Shown: positions 1-8,128 of the stretch, in pieces
Position numbering within the stretch: the first letter of the stretch is position 1
Layout of the letters: every line of letters begins with the position of its first letter
Assembly: GCA_024279135.1 (NCBI GenBank)
Contig: JAJRRU010000005.1
Coordinates: 1-64,000 of the forward strand
Length of the DNA stretch: 64,000 nucleotides
Origin: Alphaproteobacteria bacterium
GTDB lineage: Bacteria > Pseudomonadota > Alphaproteobacteria > Rhodospirillales > Casp-alpha2
Direction of reading: 5' to 3'
The notes under the pieces: generated by a model
Told to the model about the DNA's origin: nothing
The model's database searches: none
Seen by the model: only the letters and a program-made list of their open reading frames with translations
Position numbers and translations under genes: made by a program

Positions 1-33
1 ATGATTTGGCTGTCTGAATAACGTGACTTTTTC

Positions 34-876
34 ATGTTGAATCTCCTGCGTTTACATTACGAGAAAACTCTACTCATGAAGACTATTAATTTGAGGGAGT
101 ATTACCATGGCACTCGGTTTAAACAGATCCTGCTAAACCTTCTTTCCAATGCAATCGCATATAATAAGGATGGAGGAAAAGTAATAATTGAAGGGCGGGA
201 AACCGATGATAAATTCCTTCGTATATCTATAGTTGATACTGGTACCGGAATTGCTAAAGAAAACCAGAAAACTATTTTCGATATGTATCACCGCTTTGAA
301 CAAAACTCGATGGAAGCAAAGGATGGAACAGGTATCGGGTTAACTGTATCAAAACTATTGGTCGAACAAATGGCGGGACGGATTGGATTGGATAGCGAAG
401 TGGGTAAAGGGAGCACGTTCTGGATAGAGTTGCCCTTGGCATCAAATCAAGAAATTTTGATCTGGGAGGATGCAATGCGCTATGGCATCGATGCCATCGA
501 CCATGACCATCAGACGTTCATCTCTCTTACCAACAATATTTTCAGGAATTCACTGGATGAAACGATAATTGAAAATGAAATCATGGAACTGATCGAATTT
601 TCCCGTAAACACTTCCTGCGCGAGGAGACGATTATGATTGTCTGTGATTATCCCGACTATAAAATACATTATGACCTCCATCGAAGCTTTATTGAAAAAA
701 TAAATGGTATCCAATACCAGTGGAGAAATGATCAAAATCCGAAAACTCTACACAACCTTCGTGTTTTCCTAAGAAAATGGTTAGCAGACCATATATACAA
801 TGCGGATACCGAAATATCCCAATACACAAAGGGGAAAGACCAAAAAATCAAGAAAGCACTGGAAAGCCTCGGATAG
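34..876 (+). pseudogene. 5'-truncated histidine kinase-hemerythrin remnant
   Basis: The 280-residue product begins with about 27 unrelated residues. From residue 28 it aligns with residues 484-735 of the complete kinase at 19240-21447. It keeps the HATPase_c region (LLNLLSNAI N-box, DTGTGIA, GTGIGLTV) and a full bacteriohemerythrin domain with its His/Glu/Asp iron-ligand pattern (DHDHQ, KHFLREE, HYDLH, DHIYNAD). The membrane sensor, HAMP, PAS and phospho-acceptor HisKA domains are missing, and there is an in-frame TAA at 19-21. It cannot be a working kinase on its own. If translated, for example from the ATG at 76, it could yield a soluble ATPase-hemerythrin fragment. It is most likely a decayed or partial duplicate. 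Confidence 0.75.
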
Positions 877-1000
877 GTCTATATGGAGATTTCCAAAACG
901 ACTGCTCTGGATCATAAGCAGACATGTCGGATGCCTCCTGTGCATATCTGCTTACTGCTTTACAGCAGGTATTTTGAAGAGATTTATGGCTTTTTGAGTG

Positions 1001-1042
1001 GAAACCGTGTCGCCGAGAAGAATTGAACCTGCGACCCCGCAA
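1001..1042 (-). other. tRNA 3'-end-like fragment and hairpin at the recJ 3' end
   Basis: Read on the minus strand, the bases just after the recJ stop contain GGGGTCGCAGGTTCAATTC, which resembles the variable/T-arm part of a proline- or methionine-type tRNA. The following bases do not restore a paired T stem or an acceptor end, so this is not a functional tRNA. The recJ stop codon sits in the loop of a perfect 6-bp hairpin (CCCCGC/GCGGGG, 1035-1056) without a T-run. It may be an old integration scar next to the truncated kinase, or chance. Confidence 0.3.
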
Positions 1043-2848
1043 TTACCAAAGCGGGGCGGCATCATCAATGATCATTTGAATGGTTGTTCGTCCCTGCCAG
1101 GTATTGCGGCGTAATTTCCCGGCGATGTGTAACGGGGCGTCGTTGTGGTTCAGCAAGGCATGTCCCAGCCCGCTTTCCACACAACGAAAGGCGATGCCAT
1201 CAAGGCGCGAGCCCGAACCATCGATGATCGAACATTTTATATGATTTTGATCGGCCCCGATCACCTTGACGAAGCCCAGCCGGGCGTTGGATATGGCAAA
1301 ACACGGTTCCGCATTGCCCGCCCCGTAAGGGGCCAGTAGTTCCAGAGCGTTTAGAAATTCCAGATTAGCCCCACCCACTGATAGTTCGCCATCCAGCGTG
1401 ATCATCGGTTCGATGCTTTTCTCCGCAATCTGTGCGCCGATCCGTTGCTGCATAAAGGCCTCAAATTCAGCCAGTTTATCGCCGTCCAGCGAAAACCCCG
1501 CCGCCATGGTGTGCCCGCCGCCCTTGATCAGCAGGTCGCTTTGACGCGCCGCAATGATGACCTGGCCCAGGTCAACCCCGGTAATCGAGCGGCCACTGCC
1601 GGTCCCCATGCCATCATCACCCAGTGCAATGACACAGGCCGGGCGGTTGTAGCGGTCCTTCAGGCGACTGGCGACGATGCCGATAACACCGGGATGCCAG
1701 CCTTGCCCGCTGGCGATGATGATGGCGGCCTTGGTATGATCGGTGTTTTCGACCTGATCGATGGCGGCGCGCAGTATTTCAGCTTCCAGGGCCTGGCGTT
1801 GCTGATTGAGAACGTTGAGATGTTCGGCTATCTGTTTTGCCTGGGCCGCATCGCGGGTCGATAACAGCCGCACGCCCAGATCGGATTCCCCGACCCGGCC
1901 CCCGGCATTGACCCGTGGGCCGAAAACAAATCCGGCATGGTAGGTGCCGGGCGGCTCGTCCACACCGGCCACATCGCCCAGCGCATTGATGCCAAGATTG
2001 AGCCGTTGGGCCATGACTTTCAGCCCCTGATGAACAAACGCCCGGTTGACGCCCTTCAGGGGAACCACATCGCAAATCGTACCCAGAGCAACAATGTCGA
2101 GCAGGTTCATGAGGTTGGGCTCGCGTCGCTGTCGGGTTTGTTGATTATCGAACCAGCCCTGGTGTCGTAACGTGCGGTTGAGGGCCACACACATGAGGAA
2201 ACACAACCCCACGGCGGCGAGTTGGGTATGCTGGTCGCTGGCTTCATCGAGACGCTTGGGGTTGACCACGGCGACGGCTTTGGGCAGTGATGCCTCCGCG
2301 GCATGGTGATCGATGATAATAACATCCAGTCCCGCTTGCGCGGCGGCTTCTAAAGGTTCGAAAGACGTGGTACCGCAATCGACCGTAATGACCAGCGATA
2401 CCCCATCATCGCCCAGTTTCAACAGGGCTGGTGCATTGGGACCGTAGCCTTCTTTCAGACGGTCGGGGATATAATACCCGGCCCGGGTGCACCCCACATC
2501 GTGCAGGTAACGCAGCAGCACCGCCGACGAGGTCGCGCCATCCACATCATAATCACCGAATACGGTAATTTTTTCATCCGCCATAATCGCCTGGACGATG
2601 CGCTCGGCTGCTTTGTCCATATCGAGGAATCCGCTGGGGTCTGGCAGGGCGTCGCGCAAGGTGGGCTTGAGGAAATGCGCCGCGTCATCCAGCTCTACGT
2701 TGCGCGCCGCCATGACGCGCCCCAGACTTTCGGGCAGTCCCAAACGCTGGGATATGGCGATTGCGGTGCGTTCGTCACCAGCCCTCAATATCCACTTGCG
2801 CCCACTGGCCGAACGGCTCACATCGAGAAAGGCGGCTTCGTCTTGCAT
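1043..2848 (-). CDS. recJ: single-stranded-DNA-specific exonuclease RecJ
   Basis: A 601-residue cytoplasmic 5'-3' single-strand DNA exonuclease of the DHH phosphoesterase family, acting in recombination and mismatch repair. Visible motifs are DYDVDG (residues 99-104), the TVDCGT segment (about 155-160), the signature DHH (180-182) and the DHHA1-type GGGHTMAAGF motif near residue 440. An OB-like C-terminal region follows. Length is normal for the family. The start is preceded by GAGG about nine bases upstream. It lies 18 bases downstream of hom on the same strand, so the two are probably co-transcribed. The stop codon is inside a short GC hairpin. Confidence 0.95.
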   Translation of the reverse strand: MQDEAAFLDVSRSASGRKWILRAGDERTAIAISQRLGLPESLGRVMAARNVELDDAAHFLKPTLRDALPDPSGFLDMDKAAERIVQAIMADEKITVFGDYDVDGATSSAVLLRYLHDVGCTRAGYYIPDRLKEGYGPNAPALLKLGDDGVSLVITVDCGTTSFEPLEAAAQAGLDVIIIDHHAAEASLPKAVAVVNPKRLDEASDQHTQLAAVGLCFLMCVALNRTLRHQGWFDNQQTRQRREPNLMNLLDIVALGTICDVVPLKGVNRAFVHQGLKVMAQRLNLGINALGDVAGVDEPPGTYHAGFVFGPRVNAGGRVGESDLGVRLLSTRDAAQAKQIAEHLNVLNQQRQALEAEILRAAIDQVENTDHTKAAIIIASGQGWHPGVIGIVASRLKDRYNRPACVIALGDDGMGTGSGRSITGVDLGQVIIAARQSDLLIKGGGHTMAAGFSLDGDKLAEFEAFMQQRIGAQIAEKSIEPMITLDGELSVGGANLEFLNALELLAPYGAGNAEPCFAISNARLGFVKVIGADQNHIKCSIIDGSGSRLDGIAFRCVESGLGHALLNHNDAPLHIAGKLRRNTWQGRTTIQMIIDDAAPLW

Positions 2849-2866
2849 TCAGGCTACCTCAATGTA

Positions 2867-4159
2867 TTAGTGTAATTCTATGCGGATCAGATGGGGCTCA
2901 CTCATGACACTGTCCAGTGCCGAAATTTCAAGCAGGGCTGCATTCATTCTGTGCTCGCGGGTTTCGTGTACCACCATGACCAGCGGTACGGGCTTGCCAG
3001 GGTCTTGCGCCCGCTGCAAGACAGACTCCACCGACACGTCATGCTTGCTCAGGATTGCGGTTATTTGGGCAAGCACGCCGGAATGATCGGTTACCTTCAG
3101 CCGGATAAAGTATTTCCCCAGGTGTTCATTCATCGGCACGGTCGGGAGTGCTGCCAGTTTATCGCCGGGCACGTTGAATACCGGCAAGGTATGGCCACGT
3201 GCAATGTCCACAAGATCGGCAATGACAGCAGACGCCGTCGGTCCGGCCCCGGCGCCCGGGCCTACATGAATGACGGTTTCAGCAAAATCGCACGTTACTT
3301 CAACGGCATTATAGGCAAATTCCACATTAGCCATGATGCTGGACGCGGGTATCAGACACGGGTGAACCCGCTGTTCAATGCCGGTTTCTGTACGTTGGGC
3401 AATGCCCAGAAGCTTGATGCGGAACCCCAGTTCATTGGCGTATTCAACATCACTGAGGGATATGTTGCCGATACCCTCTATATGGATAGCGTCAAAATTA
3501 ATCTCGGTACCAAAAGCCAGAGAAGCCAGAATTGCTAATTTGTGGGCCGCATCGACGCCGTTCACATCGAAGATGGGGTCAGCCTCGGCATAACCCAGAT
3601 CCTGGGCATCCTTGAGCACAGCTTCGAAGCTCAGGCTTTCATTTCGCATGCGTGTCATGATGTAATTGGACGTGCCGTTCAGGATGCCGCAGATGCGCTG
3701 TATGTTATTTGCCGATAATCCCTCGCGCAGGGATTTGATGATGGGAATACCACCGGCTACGGCCGCTTCATAGTGTACCGAAGCGCCAGAATTTTTGGCG
3801 GCGCGGGCCAGTGTCATGCCATGGTGGGCCAGCAGTGCCTTATTGGCCGTGACGACATTGCGTCCGGCCTGCAAGGCGTTCATGCAGGTTTCAAGCGCGA
3901 TGCCGTCCGAACCACCGATCAATTCCACAATGACCTGTGCATCGGCCTCGCTGGCCATCCGGGCGGCGTTGTCATACCAGGTAATGGACCCCAAATCGAC
4001 GCCCCTGTCTTTGGTGCGATCACGCGAGCAGACGGCGGTGACGACAATCTCACGGCCACAACGCTGCGAAATTGTTGTGCTATTGTCTTGAAGTAGCTTT
4101 AACAGGCCCATACCGACTGTTCCAAGCCCGGCGATGGCAATTTTTAGCGGTTCACTCAT
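2867..4159 (-). CDS. hom: homoserine dehydrogenase
   Basis: This 430-residue cytoplasmic enzyme reduces aspartate semialdehyde to homoserine with NAD(P)H, the branch point toward threonine and methionine. The N-terminal nucleotide-binding motif GLGTVG (Gly11-Gly13-Gly16) is clear. The central catalytic domain contains the family-typical AVAGGIPII and NGTSNYI segments. A C-terminal ACT domain (about residues 350-425) suggests allosteric feedback, most often by threonine in this family. GGAA precedes the ATG. The next gene on the strand is recJ. In many alphaproteobacteria glpX lies between hom and recJ; here it is absent. Confidence 0.95.
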   Translation of the reverse strand: MSEPLKIAIAGLGTVGMGLLKLLQDNSTTISQRCGREIVVTAVCSRDRTKDRGVDLGSITWYDNAARMASEADAQVIVELIGGSDGIALETCMNALQAGRNVVTANKALLAHHGMTLARAAKNSGASVHYEAAVAGGIPIIKSLREGLSANNIQRICGILNGTSNYIMTRMRNESLSFEAVLKDAQDLGYAEADPIFDVNGVDAAHKLAILASLAFGTEINFDAIHIEGIGNISLSDVEYANELGFRIKLLGIAQRTETGIEQRVHPCLIPASSIMANVEFAYNAVEVTCDFAETVIHVGPGAGAGPTASAVIADLVDIARGHTLPVFNVPGDKLAALPTVPMNEHLGKYFIRLKVTDHSGVLAQITAILSKHDVSVESVLQRAQDPGKPVPLVMVVHETREHRMNAALLEISALDSVMSEPHLIRIELH

Positions 4160-4237
4160 GTTTATTCCAATAATTTTAAAATTATGGCTGATAATCTGTA
4201 CCCTACTGGGCGGGCATAATGCAAACTGGATATTCGG

Positions 4238-5131
4238 TTATAAGTCTGTCTCTACCCAATAAGGGAAATGATCGGAACCTTGTGCTGCTGTATCGCAATA
4301 GGCGTCTTTGATATATTTGGTCAGACCGGTGCTGACAAAACAGTAATCCAGTCTTATTTTGTTCTGATCCCGGTTGGCCTCGTCCGTCCAGTATGTATAG
4401 GGCGTTCGCGCCGCACCATCTTTTGTCAGGTTCAGGCTGTCGACAAATTCGTCGATGTAGCTGACCCGGCCATAATCGGGCTCGTGGTGCGCGTTGAGCA
4501 AGGAATATGTCTGGCTTTCGGGTTTCATGTTGAAATCACCCATCAGGATGGCGTGGGGTGTGGCTTGGGGGGCGCTGTCTTCTTCCGACCAGCTGGAACT
4601 GGCGATTTTGTCATCGCCTGTCCAGGCGGCACCGGTTCGGTGCCAGTTTCGGTGATGGGCCAGTATTTGCTCGGTTTGCAACACCCTCTCGCGTTCGCTC
4701 AGGGAACTCAGGTGCAGGGAATAGAACCGCACAGGACCGGCCTTGGTCTGGATGACACCCTTAAGGGCGCCCTGTTCCATATTGAAACAGCTTGTGGAAG
4801 CTATTTTTTCAAGCCCCAGCAGCTTCGAATACCCGATCGGTGTCTTCGAGAGCAACATGGTGCCGAACTGGCGGCGGCGGTTTAGGATGCTGCCATCGTC
4901 TGCCCTGGTGCTGGCATCGGCATCGAAGGCCGGGCCATAGACCCAATAATAATCGGGCAACAAATTGGCAATTTCGCGGGGTTGATCGGTCATGGCGGAT
5001 CGTTGCCAGTGTCGTTCAACTTCTTGCAGAGCAATGACGTCTGCCCCCTTTACGGCGTTGGCGATGCGTGCGAGATCGATCTTGCCGTCCCGACCCAGAC
5101 CATAACGTATATTATAAGTAACCAGATGCAT
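4238..5131 (-). CDS. endonuclease/exonuclease/phosphatase family hydrolase
   Basis: A 297-residue protein with the Mg-dependent EEP (DNase I/exonuclease III-like) fold signatures in order: TYNIRYG near the N-terminus (metal-site Asn), ALQEVE (metal-ligand Glu, about residue 37), FYSLHLSS, MGDFNM (catalytic Asp/Asn, about residue 199), and a C-terminal GSDHFPYW with the catalytic Asp-His pair. There is no signal peptide, so it is predicted to be cytoplasmic. The substrate (nucleic acid, nucleotide, lipid or sugar phosphate) cannot be told from sequence. AAGG precedes the ATG. It is divergently arranged with the DddP-like gene, sharing a 174-bp spacer. Confidence 0.85.
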   Translation of the reverse strand: MHLVTYNIRYGLGRDGKIDLARIANAVKGADVIALQEVERHWQRSAMTDQPREIANLLPDYYWVYGPAFDADASTRADDGSILNRRRQFGTMLLSKTPIGYSKLLGLEKIASTSCFNMEQGALKGVIQTKAGPVRFYSLHLSSLSERERVLQTEQILAHHRNWHRTGAAWTGDDKIASSSWSEEDSAPQATPHAILMGDFNMKPESQTYSLLNAHHEPDYGRVSYIDEFVDSLNLTKDGAARTPYTYWTDEANRDQNKIRLDYCFVSTGLTKYIKDAYCDTAAQGSDHFPYWVETDL

Positions 5132-5305
5132 GATTGTGCCTTGAAATTATATACTTTGTGATTTTAAAAAGATGTGGTGATAATGACCCAGATAAGGCCG
5201 GATATACAAGTCAGTTCTAGTCTCGATATCTATCCGATCAACTGCCCTGAAAGCAAACAGAATTCCAGGGCAACGGCGACACAGCGGGGTTTATGAGGAG
5301 GTTCG

Positions 5306-6553
5306 ATGAACAAAATCTTCAAGGATGAGCGCAAACGTACATTTTTAAACTCTGAAGGGGCCGACAAACCGTTAAAAAGCCCCCTACCCCACGAAACCCT
5401 GGTTAAGGCTCGTGGCTACAGGTTGTCGCGTATGCGAAAGCAACTGATCGAGAATGACTGTGCGGCTATCCTGCTCTATGATCCGGTCAATATCCGATAT
5501 TGTTTTGACAGCTCTAACATGCAGGTCTGGACCGCTCATAATCCGGCTCGCTACGCGCTGATTTTTGCCGAAGGGCCGGGCATTATTTTCGAATTCAAGA
5601 CCTGCGAGCACCTCGCCGAGGGGCTTGAAACAATCGATGAAATCAGATCAGCCATTGGCTGGATGTTCATGCTTTATGGCGACCGGGTTGATGAATATGT
5701 CAACAACTGGGCCAATGAAATAGATGATCTGATGGCCCGGCACGGTGGCGGAAACCGCCGTCTGGCCGTCGACCGTATGGAGCCCGAAGGTGTACTGGCT
5801 CTGGGTCAGAGAGGCATCAAGATTATTGAAGGCGGGCAGATTACCGAACGTGCCCGGTCCATCAAGTCGGCCGAGGAAATCGAGTTGATGGCCTGGACGA
5901 TCCGGGTCTGCGAAGCCGGCTTGGCACGAATTTACGAACATTCCCAGCCCGGTATTACCGAGCAGGAACTGTGGGCTCATCTGCATTTTGAAAATGCCCG
6001 CTCCGGTGGAGACTGGCTGGAAACCAAGCTGCTGACCTGCGGGCCTAATACCAACCCGTGGTACAAGGAATGTTCCGACCGGCCCTGTCAGGAAGGCGAG
6101 ATGATCTCGCTGGATACCGATATGATCGGCCCTTACGGCTACTGCGCGGACCTTTCGCGGTCGTGGACATGCGGCTATACCCCCATGAGTGCTAAACAGC
6201 GTGAACTGTATGGTGCGGCATTGGATCAAATCAACCACAACATGGCGCTGATCAAAGACGGTCTGAGCTTTGCCGAGTTTAATGAGAAATCCTGGCAAAT
6301 ACCGGATAAATATCAGCCATACCGGTATTCGGTCGGAGTGCACGGGGTCGGCATGGCCGACGAATGGCCCATGGTCATGTTACACCCCGACTTCGCCGGT
6401 AATCATGGCGGCCATTTCGAGAGCAATATGGTTGTTTGCGTGGAAAGCCTGATCGGCGAAAAGGGCTCCGAAAGCATTAAACTGGAGACACAGGTATTGA
6501 TTACCCCAACCGGTGTGGAGCGGCTCGACAAGTTTCCCTGGGAAGACGTGTAG
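5306..6553 (+). CDS. dddP: M24-family protein, probable DMSP lyase DddP
   Basis: The 415-residue protein has the creatinase/M24 pita-bread fold but closely follows the DMSP lyase DddP as I recall that sequence. Shared features are NIRYCFDSSNMQVWTAHNP near residue 70, GGGN, WLETKLLTCGP and the DTDMIG/DLSRSW block. Candidate metal ligands are D270, D272, D282, H346, E380 and E394. The D-x-D pair, the D282-H346 spacing of 64 and the HGVGMADEW motif match the roseobacter enzymes, where the Asp six residues after the His (D352 here) is the proposed catalytic base. DddP splits DMSP into dimethyl sulfide and acrylate. An AGGAGG ribosome site precedes the ATG. The alternative is an uncharacterised M24 peptidase. 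No acrylate-handling gene is adjacent. Confidence 0.75.
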   Translation: MNKIFKDERKRTFLNSEGADKPLKSPLPHETLVKARGYRLSRMRKQLIENDCAAILLYDPVNIRYCFDSSNMQVWTAHNPARYALIFAEGPGIIFEFKTCEHLAEGLETIDEIRSAIGWMFMLYGDRVDEYVNNWANEIDDLMARHGGGNRRLAVDRMEPEGVLALGQRGIKIIEGGQITERARSIKSAEEIELMAWTIRVCEAGLARIYEHSQPGITEQELWAHLHFENARSGGDWLETKLLTCGPNTNPWYKECSDRPCQEGEMISLDTDMIGPYGYCADLSRSWTCGYTPMSAKQRELYGAALDQINHNMALIKDGLSFAEFNEKSWQIPDKYQPYRYSVGVHGVGMADEWPMVMLHPDFAGNHGGHFESNMVVCVESLIGEKGSESIKLETQVLITPTGVERLDKFPWEDV

Positions 6554-6580
6554 ATTTTCAGAAATTTAACAGATTACAAG

Positions 6581-7855
6581 TTAACTGCTGATAAATATTT
6601 CGGCCCGGCGGTTGCCAGCCTCTCCGGTGGGCATGACCTCGAAATACAAGGGTTGGGTATCAGATACCGCGCCGATCATGATGCCGTCCTTCGAAGCCCC
6701 AAGACGGACCATTGCTTTGGCGATGGTGTCGGCGCGTGATACGGACATGGTATAATTCACCCGCTTGTGCTCAGCTTCCGCCATGGCACGGGTCCGGCTG
6801 CTTGCGTGGCCGATAATCTGGATAACACCGCCGTTTTGGCGTTGCAGGGCAATGACTTTGCGTAACACCTGAATATCGGTGTTGTTCAGTCTGGATGAGC
6901 CGTTCCGGAAATGAACCGTGGCTATCCTGACCGCATTGGGCAGCATCATGAGCTGCCCGTTCTGCACGGTAATTTGCGAGAAGCCCAGGCGACTGGTTTC
7001 AACCGTCGGCTGGGATCGTGAATAACGCTCAGAGCTTCGAACACCGCGCGAAGATATGACCAGTGTATCGCTTTCATAAGCCAGTGCCGAGACCGGGGTG
7101 GTTTTGGAGATCAAGCCGGTCGTTGAGGCAGGTTGTGTTATAAACGGAGCCGGTGGTTCGAGGCCCGCCATCAGTCGGCTGCGGTATTGATCGTATGTTT
7201 CACCCGACGGCAGGATGCCGGGCCGAATGACCAGCGGCGTAGACCTGGCGAGTTCTGTTGTATCATCGATGGATACTGCCGGGATTGCCGGGCGATCTGA
7301 AACCACCGGTGCGGCAGGTGCAGGCTGGGCCATTTTAATGACCGGGGGCGGTGTTACGGGGGCGGGTCTAACAGGTGTTACCGGTTGCGGTGGTGGTTGA
7401 ACGGCGGCTACGGCGGCGGGTTTTTCGATGAATTGCCCCGATCCGTCATCGCTCTGGCGTGCGATGCCCGAGGCATATTGCGGCTTGTTGGGGTCTGCAA
7501 TGAGGCCCTGTTGGCCACTGTCCGCAGACAACACGGCGGCTTTTTGAGGAACCGACGATCTGTCCGGCACTTCGTTCAGACTGGGAAAGTCCTCATTTTC
7601 GCCGGGCACGTTCGTATTGGCATTGGTACCAGTTGAGGCCTCCTGGCTGTCATCGTCGCTTGAAAGCATATCAACCGTACTGCGATACCATTCAACGGGA
7701 TTTGCCGCATCGGGAACCGACGAGCACGAGCCCAGCAATCCGAGCATCATAATCGATACCCCGATTTTCAGGGGTGATCGACTGGATTTGTCACGTGACC
7801 TGTCGGAAGACAACCAGCGATTGTTTGTCCGCTGTTCTTTCTGATCCGTGTTCAT
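6581..7855 (-). CDS. OmpA-family outer-membrane lipoprotein
   Basis: A 424-residue protein with an unusually long charged N-terminal extension (about 30 residues) before a hydrophobic segment ending in the lipobox LLGSC. It is therefore probably a lipoprotein anchored in the outer membrane. The middle (about residues 60-260) is low-complexity and rich in Pro, Ala, Ser and Thr. The C-terminal about 120 residues form an OmpA/MotB-like peptidoglycan-binding domain (VHFRNGSSRL; IIGHASSRT; NRRAEIFI). GGAG precedes the ATG at a good distance, supporting this start. The 3' end faces that of dddP across 27 bp. A role in envelope-peptidoglycan tethering is inferred from the family. Confidence 0.85.
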   Translation of the reverse strand: MNTDQKEQRTNNRWLSSDRSRDKSSRSPLKIGVSIMMLGLLGSCSSVPDAANPVEWYRSTVDMLSSDDDSQEASTGTNANTNVPGENEDFPSLNEVPDRSSVPQKAAVLSADSGQQGLIADPNKPQYASGIARQSDDGSGQFIEKPAAVAAVQPPPQPVTPVRPAPVTPPPVIKMAQPAPAAPVVSDRPAIPAVSIDDTTELARSTPLVIRPGILPSGETYDQYRSRLMAGLEPPAPFITQPASTTGLISKTTPVSALAYESDTLVISSRGVRSSERYSRSQPTVETSRLGFSQITVQNGQLMMLPNAVRIATVHFRNGSSRLNNTDIQVLRKVIALQRQNGGVIQIIGHASSRTRAMAEAEHKRVNYTMSVSRADTIAKAMVRLGASKDGIMIGAVSDTQPLYFEVMPTGEAGNRRAEIFISS

Positions 7856-8128
7856 TTTATCTCCGTCCCCTCAAAATCACTCTACTGTTTCCTCAATTTA
7901 TCAGACATGCCGACAAAAGAATACAATGATAATTATGTTTTATGCCCGTAAATGATTAATGGTTTGAAAACATCGAGCGTATAAAAGCACTTTATTTAGT
8001 TGTAGTGTGCAGGTGCAATATTTATTGTGCACTGCAAAATAAATGTTTATAGTCATTTTAAATGATTTGACTGTTCCCGATTATCATTACCATAGGGGTA
8101 ATCAGGACAAAACCTTAAAGGATATAAT
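7856..8128. promoter_or_regulatory. divergent intergenic region with putative PhaR-type operator
   Basis: This AT-rich spacer separates the OmpA lipoprotein gene (minus) from phaC (plus). At 8008-8036 there are four TGCA tetramers within 29 bases, arranged as an imperfect palindrome (GTGCA and TGCAC arms around an AT-rich centre). PhaR repressors of PHA genes in alphaproteobacteria bind TGC/GCA-rich palindromes, so this is a reasonable operator candidate about 95 bp upstream of the phaC start. AAGGATATAAT before the phaC ATG is a good ribosome site. Confidence 0.45.

Noticed and set aside
5648-6343. A 231-codon minus-strand frame opposite the DddP-like gene
   Set aside because: The plus-strand gene has all catalytic motifs and a good ribosome site; the antisense frame has none.
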